DNA from: Muricoccus pecuniae
GTDB taxonomy: Bacteria; Pseudomonadota; Alphaproteobacteria; Acetobacterales; Acetobacteraceae
Length of the DNA stretch: 64,000 nt
Assembly (NCBI RefSeq): GCF_014199205.1
Contig: NZ_JACIJD010000009.1
Span: forward strand, 62,001-126,000
Direction: 5' to 3'
Below, piece by piece: positions 27,229 through 36,177 of this stretch (positions within the stretch are counted from its first letter, which is position 1; each line of letters starts with the position of its first letter). Position numbers and translations under genes: made by a program. The notes under the pieces are model-generated. The model was not told the DNA's origin, made no database searches, and saw only the letters and a program-made list of their open reading frames with translations.

Positions 27229-29064
27229 GTGACACAAAACCTCCGCAACGTGGCGATCATCGCCCACGTCGACCACGGCAAGACGACTCTCGTGGACAAC
27301 CTGCTGAAGCAGGCCGGCGCCTTCCGCGCCAACCAGCAGGTCGCCGAGCGCGCCATGGACCGCAACGACCTCGAGCGCGAGCGCGGCATCACCATCCTCG
27401 CCAAGTCCACCGCGGTGGAGTGGAAGGGGACGAAGATCAACATCGTGGACACGCCGGGCCACGCCGACTTCGGCGGCGAGGTCGAGCGCATCCTGTCCAT
27501 GGTGGACGGCGCGATCGTGCTCTGCGACGCGGCCGAGGGCCCGCTGCCGCAGACGAAGTTCGTGCTGACCAAGGCGCTCGCCCGCGGCCTCAAGCCGATC
27601 GTGGTCATCAACAAGGTGGACCGCCAGGACGCCCGCGCGGACGAGGTGCTGAACGAGGTGTTCGACCTCTTCGCCGCCCTCGGCGCGACGGACGAGCAGC
27701 TGGACTTCCACACCATGTTCGCCTCCGGCCGCCAGGGCTGGGCCGATCTCTCGATGGACGGGCCGCGCAAGGACCTGTCCCCGATGTTCGACCTCATCCT
27801 GAGCCACGTCCCGGAGCCGACGGTCGACCGCGACGCCCCCTTCGCGATGAACGCCTCCATCCTCGAGGCCGACAACTTCCTCGGCCGCATCCTGACGGGC
27901 CGCGTGGAGCAGGGCACGGCGCGGGTGAACATGCCCGTGCGCGTGCTGCGCCAGGACGGCACGGTGGTCGAGACCGGGCGCCTGACGAAGCTGATGACCT
28001 TCTCCGGCCTCGAGCGCGTGCCGGTCGATGAGGTGCAGGCGGGCGACATCATCGCCATCGCCGGCCTGTCCGACGCGACGATCCCCGACACCATCGCCTC
28101 CCCCGAGGTGACGGAGCCGCTGCCGGCCATCCCCGTCGATCCGCCCACGCTGAGCATGACCTTCCGCATCAATGACGGCCCGCTCGGCGGCCGCGAGGGC
28201 AAGAAGGTCACGTCGCGCCAGATCCGCGATCGCCTGTTCAAGGAGATCGAGGGCAACGTCGCCATCAAGGTGAAGGTGTCCGAGGAAGTGGACGCCTTCG
28301 AGGTGGCGGGCCGCGGCGAGCTCCAGCTCGGCGTGCTGATCGAGACGATGCGCCGCGAGGGCTTCGAGCTGACGATCGGCCGCCCGCGCGTGCTGACGCA
28401 GGTGAACCCGGAGACGGGCGAGAAGGAGGAGCCCTTCGAGGAGGTGCTCGTCGACGTGGACGAGAGCTACTCGGGCGTCGTCGTCGAGAAGATGTCGCTC
28501 CGCAAGGGGATGATGCAGGACATGCGTCCCTCGGGCGGCGGCAAGGTGCGGCTGACCTTCCACATCCCCTCGCGCGGCCTCATCGGCTACCACGGCGAGT
28601 TCATGACGGACACGCGCGGGACCGGCATGATGAACCGCCTCTTCATCGGCTATCAGCCCTGGGCCGGGCCGATCGAGGGGCGCATCAAGGGCAGCCTCAT
28701 CTCCAACTCCGACGGCGAGGCGGTGCAGTACTCCCTCTTCGCCCTGCAGGAGCGCGGCGCGCTCTTCGTGGACCCCGGCGTGAAGGTCTATGTCGGCATG
28801 ATCCTCGGCGAGCACTCGCGCGAGAACGATCTCGACGTGAACCCGATCAAGGAGAAGAAGCTCACCAACATCCGTGCCGCCGGCAAGGACGAGGCGCTTC
28901 TGCTGGTTCCGCCGCGCCGGATGAGCCTCGAGCAGGCCATCGCCTATATCGAGGAGGATGAGCTGGTGGAGGTGACGCCTTCGGCGATCCGGCTCCGCAA
29001 GCGCTACCTGGATCCGCATGAGCGGAAGAAGCATGCCCGCCGCTCGGAGAGCGAGGCGGCGTGA
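27229..29064 (+). CDS. typA: Ribosome-associated GTPase TypA/BipA
   Basis: Translational GTPase that binds ribosomes under stress and helps 50S assembly at low temperature. 611 residues. G domain: G1 AHVDHGKTTL (about 12-21), G2 with ERGITI, G3 DTPGHADFGGE, G4 NKVDRQDA. Then an EF-Tu-like barrel and the EF-G-like domains III and V, ending with the TypA-specific C-terminal domain (IRAAGKDEALLL...MSLEQAIAYIEEDELVEVTPSAIRLRK). GTG start with AGGAAAGG about ten bases upstream. Closed by a strong terminator. Confidence 0.98.
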   Translation: MTQNLRNVAIIAHVDHGKTTLVDNLLKQAGAFRANQQVAERAMDRNDLERERGITILAKSTAVEWKGTKINIVDTPGHADFGGEVERILSMVDGAIVLCDAAEGPLPQTKFVLTKALARGLKPIVVINKVDRQDARADEVLNEVFDLFAALGATDEQLDFHTMFASGRQGWADLSMDGPRKDLSPMFDLILSHVPEPTVDRDAPFAMNASILEADNFLGRILTGRVEQGTARVNMPVRVLRQDGTVVETGRLTKLMTFSGLERVPVDEVQAGDIIAIAGLSDATIPDTIASPEVTEPLPAIPVDPPTLSMTFRINDGPLGGREGKKVTSRQIRDRLFKEIEGNVAIKVKVSEEVDAFEVAGRGELQLGVLIETMRREGFELTIGRPRVLTQVNPETGEKEEPFEEVLVDVDESYSGVVVEKMSLRKGMMQDMRPSGGGKVRLTFHIPSRGLIGYHGEFMTDTRGTGMMNRLFIGYQPWAGPIEGRIKGSLISNSDGEAVQYSLFALQERGALFVDPGVKVYVGMILGEHSRENDLDVNPIKEKKLTNIRAAGKDEALLLVPPRRMSLEQAIAYIEEDELVEVTPSAIRLRKRYLDPHERKKHARRSESEAA

Positions 29065-29070
29065 GCCAGG

Positions 29071-29103
29071 GGCCCGGGGAGAGATCCCCGGGCCTTTTTC
29101 TTT
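29071..29103 (+). terminator. Strong intrinsic terminator after typA
   Basis: A perfect ten-base stem (GGCCCGGGGA with TCCCCGGGCC) with a GAGA loop, followed by TTTTTCTTT. It starts six bases after the typA stop and is the best intrinsic terminator in the window. Confidence 0.93.
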
Positions 29104-29190
29104 GCGCGGGGTGCGGGCGGCCCGCCCCCGCTGGTGGCCGCTTCCCCTCCGGCGCTAGGCTGCGCGGTGTCGGGGTGAGGAAGCGAACGG

Positions 29191-30423
29191 GTGGCCAAGG
29201 AGAGCAGAGCGGAATCCGCCTATGCCTGGTGGCGGCTGGTCGCGGCGGTGCTGCTGGCGACCATCGGCGGGATCGGGCTCTGGTCCATCGTGGTGGCGCT
29301 TCCGGCGGTGCAGGCGGAGTTCGGCGTGGACCGGGCCGGGGCCTCGCTGCCCTATACGCTGACCATGCTGGCCTTCATGGTCGGTGGCGTGGCGATGGGG
29401 CGGCTGGCGGACCGGTTCGGCATCGTGCTGCCGGTGGTGATCGGCGCGCTGGCGCTGGGCGCGGGCTATGTGGCCACCGCCTTCGTCCGGGAGCTGTGGC
29501 AGTTCGGGCTGCTCTATGCCGTCCTCGTCGGTGGGCTGGGAAGCTGCGCGGTGTTCGGGCCGCTGGTGGCGGATACCTCCTTCTGGTTCAACCGGCGGCG
29601 CGGCATCGCGGTGGCGCTCTGCGCCAGCGGCAACTACTTCGCCGGCGCCGTCTGGCCGCCGATCCTGCAGCATTTCATCGCCACCCATGGCTGGCGCGCG
29701 ACGCATGTCGGCATCGGCCTGTTCTGCGTGGTGACCATGCTGCCGCTGGCGCTCGCCCTGCGGCGGCCGCCGCCGGTGCAGGCCGCCGGGGGCGGGGCGC
29801 AGGCGGCGGGCGGGCTGGCGCGGCTGGGCGTTTCCAAAGGCGCGCTGCAATCGCTGCTGATGCTGGCGGGGCTGGCCTGCTGCGTGGCGATGGCGATGCC
29901 GCAGGTGCATATCGTCGCCTACTGTGCCGATCTCGGCTACGGGCCGGCCCGCGGGGCGGAGATGCTGTCCCTCATGCTCGGCTTCGGGGTCGTCAGCCGC
30001 TTGGTCTCGGGCGCGATCACGGACCGGGTGGGGGCGCCGCTCATGCTGCTGCTGGGATCGGGGCTGCAGGCGGTGGCGCTGCTGCTGTTCCTGCAGTTCG
30101 ACGGGCTGCTCGCGCTCTATGTGCTCTCGGCGGTCTTCGGCCTGTTCCAGGGCGGGATCGTGCCGAGCTACGCGGTGATGGTGCGGCAGTTCTTCCCGCC
30201 GGCGGAGGCGGGGCTGCGGGTGAGCCTGGTGCTCTCCGCCACGCTGGCCGGCATGGGGCTGGGCGGGTGGCTCTCGGGCGCCATCTTCGACGCGACCTTC
30301 AGCTACCGGCTGGCGCTGGTGAATGGGATCGGTTGGAACCTGCTGAACTTGGCCATCGCGGGCTGGATCGTGCTGCGGCTGCGCGGGCGGCCTTTCGGGG
30401 CGGCAGGGCGGCTCGGGGTTTGA
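29191..30423 (+). CDS. MFS transporter (monocarboxylate/oxalate-like)
   Basis: Inner-membrane major-facilitator protein, 410 residues, 12 helices. Helix 2-3 loop GRLADRFGIVLP; helix 4-5 region FNRRRGIAVALCASGNYFAGAVWPP is the pattern of the monocarboxylate / oxalate-formate antiporter side of the superfamily; a second loop near VSRLVSGAITDRVGAP. GTG start at 29191. It is followed directly by the hairpin-rich repeat region. The substrate cannot be told; small organic acids are the first guess from the family. Confidence 0.85.
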   Translation: MAKESRAESAYAWWRLVAAVLLATIGGIGLWSIVVALPAVQAEFGVDRAGASLPYTLTMLAFMVGGVAMGRLADRFGIVLPVVIGALALGAGYVATAFVRELWQFGLLYAVLVGGLGSCAVFGPLVADTSFWFNRRRGIAVALCASGNYFAGAVWPPILQHFIATHGWRATHVGIGLFCVVTMLPLALALRRPPPVQAAGGGAQAAGGLARLGVSKGALQSLLMLAGLACCVAMAMPQVHIVAYCADLGYGPARGAEMLSLMLGFGVVSRLVSGAITDRVGAPLMLLLGSGLQAVALLLFLQFDGLLALYVLSAVFGLFQGGIVPSYAVMVRQFFPPAEAGLRVSLVLSATLAGMGLGGWLSGAIFDATFSYRLALVNGIGWNLLNLAIAGWIVLRLRGRPFGAAGRLGV

Positions 30424-30690
30424 TTTCCTCGGGTGTTGGTCTGTCCCGGGGAGAGGAAGAAGGAATTCTTCCTCTCCCCGGACCCCTCACCATCATCTCT
30501 TTCTCCGAGTTGGGATCGCTCCGCTGACGGTGCGCCTGAGGTCATCGACCTCAGGCGACTGCAAAGGCCGGAACAGGCGACCTCAACCGGAAACCCCTTC
30601 GATCATCGTATCCACGGCAGTCAGACGGGGTTCCAAGGGCCTCAGGCCCTTGGCGGGTGGAGGGCGGAGCCCTCCGTCACTGCTCCACGG
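30424..30690. repeat. Hairpin-rich intergenic element (REP-like)
   Basis: This 267-base gap between two converging transporter genes holds four inverted repeats in a row: 30446-30481 (16-base perfect stem, GGAA loop), 30533-30557 (11-base stem, three-base loop), 30633-30653 (ten-base stem, one-base spacer) and 30659-30675 (seven-base stem). The second half (around TTCCAAGGGCCTCAGGCCCTT) looks like the interspersed intergenic repeats common in Acetobacteraceae and related groups, recalled from general knowledge. It has lower GC than the genes and no coding potential. Confidence 0.65.
30446..30481. terminator. Long perfect hairpin after the MFS gene
   Basis: A 16-base-pair uninterrupted stem with a GGAA loop, centred on an EcoRI-like GAATTC, begins 23 bases after the MFS stop. 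It lies downstream of both converging transporter genes and should at least act as a two-way terminator or RNA-end stabiliser. Confidence 0.6.
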
Positions 30691-31932
30691 CTATTCCGCG
30701 GCCACCGCGACAGGTTTGGGCGAGGGGTCCGCCCAGAGTTCGGGGTGGAGTTCCTCGCGCCGGTCCGGGAAGAGGAGGGCGCAGGCCAGGGTGACCGCGC
30801 CGAAAGCGGCGAGGGTGATCATAGCGACGGCGAGGTTGCCGAAGCGGTCATGGAGGTAGCCAATGACCGGGGAGGCCGCGGCGGCACCGAGGAAGCCGAC
30901 GAAGAAGCGGATGGAGTAGAGCTTCGCGCGCAGGGCGGGCGCGACGTAGCGTGCGGTCATCGTCTCGTTCACCGTGACCTGGCCGAAGATGGCCGCGGCG
31001 GCGATGGCGGCGACGGGGAGCACGGCCCAGCCCTGGAGGAAGGAGAGGGCGAGGAGCGCGGGGACCAGGGCGATGGCGAGCGGCAGGAAGACGCGCTTGA
31101 GGGTGGTGCGGTCGATCAGCCGCCCCACGGTGAACTGGGTGAGGCCGCCGAAGAGGGTGGCGGTGAAGGCCAGGGCGCCCACCAGCGGCAGGAGGCTGGG
31201 GCTGTCCGCCATGCGCTCCTGCATCAGCTTCGGGATCAGCAGGGTGAAGGCGTTGAAGACGAAGCCCGAGGACACCGCCATCAGCAGCAGGGAGATCACC
31301 GCCTGCCGCACGATCGCGCGCGGGATCTCGGGGAAGGGGCGGGCGCCGCGCGCGTGCAGCCGGGCGTCATAGGGCGGCTCGCGCAGCCACATCGCGCCGA
31401 GGACGAGGGCCGCCACCCCCGGCAGGATGAAGGCCCAGCGCCAGCCGGCGGAGGCGACGATCAGCGCGGTCAGCACCGGGGCGCAGGAGACGCCGATATT
31501 GCCGAAGACGCCGTTGTTGCCCATGGCACGCCCCACCCGGTCCCCCGCCGCCTCCACCAGCATGGCCGTGCCGATGGGGTGGTAGATGGCGTTGAACAGC
31601 CCGGCCAGGGCGAGCGCCGCCGCCAGACCCCAGGGGCCGGAGACCAGCCCGGCGAGGATCAGCGAGGCGCCGACGCCGAGGCAGAAGGCGACCATCAGCG
31701 CGTGCCGGCCGACCTTCTCGGCCAGCCAGCCCATGGGCAGGGCGGCGATGCCGTAGAGGACGAACATGCCCGTCCCCAGCGCCAGCACCGGCCCGTACTC
31801 CGCCCCGAAGATCCCCGCATCGCTCGCCACCATGCCGAGCACGGCGGTGGCCAGGATGAGCAGCGTGTAGTGGCAGACCGCATGGGCGGCGTTGATCAGC
31901 CAGACCTGACGCGTGGCCGGATCCCTGAGCAT
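30691..31932 (-). CDS. MFS transporter divergent from a halogenase-like gene
   Basis: Inner-membrane major-facilitator protein, 413 residues, 12 helices (GWLAEKVGRHALMV is the loop between helices 2 and 3; GNNGVFGNIGVSCAPVLTALI the fifth-helix region; GRLIDRTTLKRVF the loop before helix 9). The layout recalls the fosmidomycin-resistance-like branch. Start at 31932 follows GAGGGAGGG. It is transcribed away from the flavoenzyme at 32043, 110 bases off, so a common control region is likely and an export role for that enzyme's product is possible. That link is inference. Confidence 0.83.
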   Translation of the reverse strand: MLRDPATRQVWLINAAHAVCHYTLLILATAVLGMVASDAGIFGAEYGPVLALGTGMFVLYGIAALPMGWLAEKVGRHALMVAFCLGVGASLILAGLVSGPWGLAAALALAGLFNAIYHPIGTAMLVEAAGDRVGRAMGNNGVFGNIGVSCAPVLTALIVASAGWRWAFILPGVAALVLGAMWLREPPYDARLHARGARPFPEIPRAIVRQAVISLLLMAVSSGFVFNAFTLLIPKLMQERMADSPSLLPLVGALAFTATLFGGLTQFTVGRLIDRTTLKRVFLPLAIALVPALLALSFLQGWAVLPVAAIAAAAIFGQVTVNETMTARYVAPALRAKLYSIRFFVGFLGAAAASPVIGYLHDRFGNLAVAMITLAAFGAVTLACALLFPDRREELHPELWADPSPKPVAVAAE

Positions 31933-32042
31933 CGGCGGGCCCTCCCTCTTTCCGCCATCCTGGCCGAGGAAGCGGCCGGGCCAAAGAGCTTCCCTCTCGC
32001 GAATGCTTGACCAGCCTGCCCCAGGCCGGGAATCTTGCCCGC

Positions 32043-33350
32043 ATGGAACAAGACGCGACACCCGACGTCCTCGTCATCGGCGGCGGCCCGGCGGGCTCGA
32101 CCGCGGCGGCGCTCCTGGCGAAAGCCGGGCGGGACGTGGTGCTGGTGGAGAAGGAGGCGCATCCCCGCTTCCACATCGGCGAGAGCCTGCTGCCCCGGAA
32201 CCTCGACATCCTGGAGCGGCTGGGGATGCTGGACGCCGTGCGGGAGATGGGGGTCCACAAGCCCGGTGCCGAGTTCGTCTCCGACCGCACGGGGCGGTCC
32301 TGCGCCTTCCCCTTCGCCCAGGCGCTGAACAAGGCGCGCACCCATTCCTGGCAGGTCCGGCGCTCGGATTTCGACGCCGCGCTCTTCGCCAATGCGCGCC
32401 GCCTCGGCGCGACGGCGCTGGAGGAGACGCGGGTGACGGACATCGTCTTCGCCGCGCGCGGGGAGCGGGCGCGGGTGACGGCGCGCACGAAGGAGGGGGT
32501 GGACCTCGCCTTCCGCCCGCGCTTCGTGCTGGACGCCTCCGGCCGCGACACCTTTCTCGCAGGCAAGCTGCGGCTGAAGGAGAGCAACAAGTACAACAAC
32601 ACCGCCGCGATGTACGCGCACTTCACCGGCGTGGAGCGGCGCGAGGGGGAGCTGGACGGCTACATCTCCATCCACCTCGCCGAGGACGGCTGGTTCTGGC
32701 TCATCCCGCTCCCGGGCGAGGTGATGAGCGTCGGCTTCGTCGGCAACCAGTCCGCCTGGAAGGGCCGGAAGGGAAGCGCGAAGGAGCTGTTCCTGGAGCG
32801 GATCGCGAGCAGCCCGACGGTCTCCGCCCGCACACGGGGCGCCGAGATCACCTCGGAGATCTACTCCACCGCCAACTACTCCTACCGCGCGACCTCCGGC
32901 AGCGGCGAGGGCTACCTGATGATCGGGGACGCCTTCGGCTTCGTGGACCCCATGTTCTCCACCGGCGTGCTGATGGCCATGACGGCGGGCGAGCTGGGTG
33001 CGAAGGCCGCGAGCACCTGGCTGGACGACCCCGTCCGCGGCGCCGCCGCCTGCCGCGCGACGAACAAGGAGCTGGCCCGCGCGATGGACCGCATCGGCTG
33101 GCTCATCTACCGCATCAACGACCCCGTCATGCGGAGCCTCTTCATGGCGCCGAAGAACACTCTGTGGATGCGGGACGGGATCATCAACATGCTGGCGGGC
33201 AACCTCGCCGGCGGGCGCTTCGGCGACCCCCGCGCGATCCTGCCGATCCTGTCCTTCAAGGCGGTATTCCACGTCCTCTCGTGGATGCACCGGCACGGGA
33301 TGGGGCCGGCCATGCCGGAGGCGCGGCCCGCGATGGCGGCGGCGGAGTAG
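32043..33350 (+). CDS. Flavin-dependent halogenase-like monooxygenase
   Basis: Soluble FAD enzyme, 435 residues. N-terminal FAD fold GGGPAGSTAAALLAKAG (about 13-29) followed by HIGESLLPRNLDILERLG. Two features of flavin halogenases are seen: the W-x-W-x-I-P motif as WFWLIP (about 216-221), said to exclude monooxygenation, and F-x2-P-x2-S-x-G as FVDPMFSTG (about 300-308). A lysine at residue 73 in VHKPGAEF lines up by eye with the chloramine-forming lysine of PltA/PrnA-type enzymes. Such genes can also be annotated as geranylgeranyl-reductase-like. Substrate unknown; no NRPS/PKS genes are adjacent. Divergent from an MFS gene. Confidence 0.7.
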   Translation: MEQDATPDVLVIGGGPAGSTAAALLAKAGRDVVLVEKEAHPRFHIGESLLPRNLDILERLGMLDAVREMGVHKPGAEFVSDRTGRSCAFPFAQALNKARTHSWQVRRSDFDAALFANARRLGATALEETRVTDIVFAARGERARVTARTKEGVDLAFRPRFVLDASGRDTFLAGKLRLKESNKYNNTAAMYAHFTGVERREGELDGYISIHLAEDGWFWLIPLPGEVMSVGFVGNQSAWKGRKGSAKELFLERIASSPTVSARTRGAEITSEIYSTANYSYRATSGSGEGYLMIGDAFGFVDPMFSTGVLMAMTAGELGAKAASTWLDDPVRGAAACRATNKELARAMDRIGWLIYRINDPVMRSLFMAPKNTLWMRDGIINMLAGNLAGGRFGDPRAILPILSFKAVFHVLSWMHRHGMGPAMPEARPAMAAAE

Positions 33351-33372
33351 GGCCGCCCCGGCGCTTCCAGCG

Positions 33373-34158
33373 CTACTGGCGCTCCCGCTCCGTCTCCCCG
33401 ATCGGCGGCACCTCGCCGGTCATCCCGGCCAGCACCTCGGCGACATGGCGCACGCGCACGTCGCTCGCCTCCCGCTTCAGGCGGCCGGCCATGTTCATCA
33501 GGCAGCCCATGTCGCCGGCCAGCAGCGTGTCCGCGCCCGTCGCGCGGATGTCGGCCACCTTGTCCGTCACCATGCGGGTCGAGATGTCGGGGTACTTCAC
33601 GCAGAAGGTGCCGCCGAAGCCGCAGCAGACATCGGGCTCGGCCAGCTCCTTCACCGTGAGGCCGGGCACGCGGGCGAGCAGGCGGCGGGGCTGGGCGCGC
33701 ACGCCCATCTCGCGCAGGCCGGAGCAGGAATCGTGATAGGCGGCCACCCCGTCATAGGGCGCGCGCTCCGTCTCCATCCCCATCACGTCCACGAGGAAGG
33801 AGGTCAGCTCGTGCGTGCGGGCGGCCAGCGCCTCGGCCCGGCCGCGATAGGCGGGATCGTCGGCGAAGAGGCCGGGGAAGTGATGCGCGATCATGCCCGA
33901 GCAGGAGCCCGAGGGGGCGACGACGTAGTCGTAGCCCGAGAGGCTGTCGATCAGCGGGCGGGCGAGGTCCCGGGCCGTCGCCCGGTCCCCCGTGTTGTAG
34001 GCGGGCTGGCCGCAGCAGGTCTGGGCCGGCGGCACCTCCACCTGGCAGCCCGCCTCCTCCAGCAGCTTGATCGCCGCGAAGCCGACGGTGGGCCGGTAGA
34101 GGTCCACGAGGCAGGTGACGAAGAGGGCGACGCGGGGCTTCTGCGGGATCTCGGACAT
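33373..34158 (-). CDS. CCG-domain Fe-S oxidoreductase, LutA/YkgE-like
   Basis: A 261-residue protein made of two cysteine-rich CCG domains, as in LutA, YkgE and the C-terminal part of heterodisulfide reductase and GlcF. Domain 1 motif is TCCGQPAYNTG (about 48-58) with a preceding cysteine in FVTCLVD; domain 2 motif is DVCCGFGGTFCVKYPD (about 185-200) with GSCSGM and SCSGL cysteines. LutA works with LutB and LutC in oxidising L-lactate through a Fe-S and quinone chain. Neither partner is next to it: neighbours are the halogenase-like gene (convergent) and a helicase. Function of the lone protein is therefore open. Confidence 0.85.
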   Translation of the reverse strand: MSEIPQKPRVALFVTCLVDLYRPTVGFAAIKLLEEAGCQVEVPPAQTCCGQPAYNTGDRATARDLARPLIDSLSGYDYVVAPSGSCSGMIAHHFPGLFADDPAYRGRAEALAARTHELTSFLVDVMGMETERAPYDGVAAYHDSCSGLREMGVRAQPRRLLARVPGLTVKELAEPDVCCGFGGTFCVKYPDISTRMVTDKVADIRATGADTLLAGDMGCLMNMAGRLKREASDVRVRHVAEVLAGMTGEVPPIGETERERQ

Positions 34159-34234
34159 CCCACCCAAGATAGGCCCGCCGGGAGAAACGCGCCACGGGCG
34201 CCGCTCCGGGGAGCGGGGCGCCCTCGGCGGTGGC

Positions 34235-35989
34235 TCAGGCCCGCCGCTGGCGCGGCGCGCGGGGGAGGGGCTGCATCGGCTCCACCAGGATATGCGCGTC
34301 CTCCCCACCGGGACGGCGGACGGCGGCGGCGAAATGGGCGGCGGCGTAGGGGGCGATCTCCACCTGACTCTCGCGGCCCTGGATGCGGATGCGCCCGATC
34401 TCGGCGCGGGACACGTCGCCCCGCTTGCAGAGGAAGGGGAGCATCCAGCGCGGGTCGGCCTGCCCGTCGCGCCCGACGCTGACGCGGAACCACACGCCCT
34501 CCGAGGGGGGCGGCGGGCCGCCGGCGCCGCGGGGGCCATCGGGGTAGCCGCGATCGGGGCCGCGCCCGCCATCCCGCTCGAAGCCCCGCTCGGAACCGGG
34601 CGCGCGCCGGCCGCGATCGGCCATGGAGGAGAGCTCCTCGGGCGCCGGCAGGGGCGCGCGGATGAGCTTCACCAGCGCGGCCGCGAGGGCGAGGGGGTCG
34701 ATGCCGCTGGGGGCCGCCCCGTCCTCGGGGCGGCTCCAGCCCGCGGGGTCGCCGCTCAGGCCGGTGAGGGTGCGGGCGATGGCCAGATCCTCCTCCGCCG
34801 CCTCCTCGCCCAGGATCTCGGTCGCGCGCCCCGCGATGCGCTCGGCATCCCTCGCGCGCACGGCCTCGGCGGAGGGGGCAGGACCCCATTCCGCCTCGAT
34901 CTTCGCGCCGTAGAGCAGCCGCTCGGCGATGCGGCGGCGGGAGGGCGGGACGATCAGGAGGCTCACCCCCTTGCGCCCCGCGCGCCCCGTGCGGCCGGAG
35001 CGGTGCAGCAGCGTCTCCGGGTCCCGCGGCAGCTCGGCATGGATGACGAGGTCCAGCTCCGGCAGGTCGATGCCGCGCGCGGCCACGTCGGTGGCGACGC
35101 AGATGCGGGCATGGCCGTCGCGCAGGCTCTGGAGGGCGCGGGTGCGCTCGGCCTGGGACAGCTCGCCGGAGAGGGCGACGGTGTGGAAGCCGCGCTCCGT
35201 CAGGTTGCCGTGCAGCCGGGCGACGGCGGCGCGGGTGGAGCAGAACACCATCGAGATCGGCGCCCCCTCCAGCCGCAGCGCGTTCACCACGGCGCGCTCC
35301 ACGTCGCCCGGGGCCACGAGGGCCGCGCGATAGGCGATGTCGCCGTGCGGCTCGTCGCCCGAGGTCGCCTCGATCCGCAGCGCGTCGCGCTGGAACTGCT
35401 TGGCCATCCTCGCGATCGGGGCGGGAACGGTGGCGGAGAAGAGAAGGGTGCGGCGCTCGGCCGGCAGGGCGCCGAGGATCGCCTCCAGCTCCTCGCGGAA
35501 GCCGAGGTCGAGCATCTCGTCCGCCTCGTCCAGCACCACGGCGCGGACGGCGTCGGTCTTGAGGTTGCCGCGCTCGATATGGTCGCGCACGCGGCCGGGG
35601 GTGCCGACGGCGATATGCACGCCGGATTGCAGCACGCGCCGCTCGGCGGCGGGGTCCATGCCGCCGACGCAGGAGGCCACGCGGCCGCCGGCCGGGCCGT
35701 AGAGCCAGGTCAGCTCCGTCTTCACCTGGAGCGCGAGCTCGCGGGTGGGGGCGACGATGAGGGCGAGCGGCGCGCCGGGGGCGGGCAGGCGCGGGGCCTC
35801 GCCCAGCAGCTCCCCGGCCATGGCGAGGCCGTAGGCGACCGTCTTGCCCGAGCCCGTGCGGGCGGAGACGAGCAGGTCGCGCCCGGCCGTGCCCTCGGCG
35901 AGCACCGCGGCCTGGACGGGGGTGGGGTTGGCGTAGCCACGCGCGGAGAGCGCGTCGCGCAGGGGCGGGGGGAGGGTGTCGAAGGCCAT
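34235..35989 (-). CDS. DEAD-box RNA helicase with DbpA-type RNA-binding domain
   Basis: ATP-dependent RNA helicase of the CsdA/DbpA group, 584 residues, acting on structured RNA in ribosome assembly or mRNA decay. Motifs in order: Q region with FDTLPPPLRDALSARGYANPTPVQ, ARTGSGKT (about 41-48), PTRELALQ, GTPGR, DEADEMLDLGF, SATVP, later ATDVAARGIDL and HRSGRTGRAG. After about residue 420 an arginine/glycine-rich linker (FERDGGRGPDRGY) leads to a C-terminal DbpA-like RNA-binding fold (about 495-570, WFRVSVGRDGQADPRWMLPFLCKRGDV...). The leader (36001-36050) has a hairpin GCCCCTC / GAGGGGC with a five-base loop. Confidence 0.93.
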   Translation of the reverse strand: MAFDTLPPPLRDALSARGYANPTPVQAAVLAEGTAGRDLLVSARTGSGKTVAYGLAMAGELLGEAPRLPAPGAPLALIVAPTRELALQVKTELTWLYGPAGGRVASCVGGMDPAAERRVLQSGVHIAVGTPGRVRDHIERGNLKTDAVRAVVLDEADEMLDLGFREELEAILGALPAERRTLLFSATVPAPIARMAKQFQRDALRIEATSGDEPHGDIAYRAALVAPGDVERAVVNALRLEGAPISMVFCSTRAAVARLHGNLTERGFHTVALSGELSQAERTRALQSLRDGHARICVATDVAARGIDLPELDLVIHAELPRDPETLLHRSGRTGRAGRKGVSLLIVPPSRRRIAERLLYGAKIEAEWGPAPSAEAVRARDAERIAGRATEILGEEAAEEDLAIARTLTGLSGDPAGWSRPEDGAAPSGIDPLALAAALVKLIRAPLPAPEELSSMADRGRRAPGSERGFERDGGRGPDRGYPDGPRGAGGPPPPSEGVWFRVSVGRDGQADPRWMLPFLCKRGDVSRAEIGRIRIQGRESQVEIAPYAAAHFAAAVRRPGGEDAHILVEPMQPLPRAPRQRRA

Positions 35990-36177
35990 GTCCAGACGTC
36001 CGGAAGAAGGGCGCCTGGGCGCGGCGGCCCCTCTCCATGAGGGGCTCGGCGCGGGGGATCGGCGCGTGGGGAGGGGCCGCCCATAGCGACCCGATGGCCC
36101 CCATATCGGGCAGGGAGGGGCCGTCCGCAACCGGCGGCTGCGCATCCCAGCCCTGCGCCGCCCCTCAGCGCCGCCCC

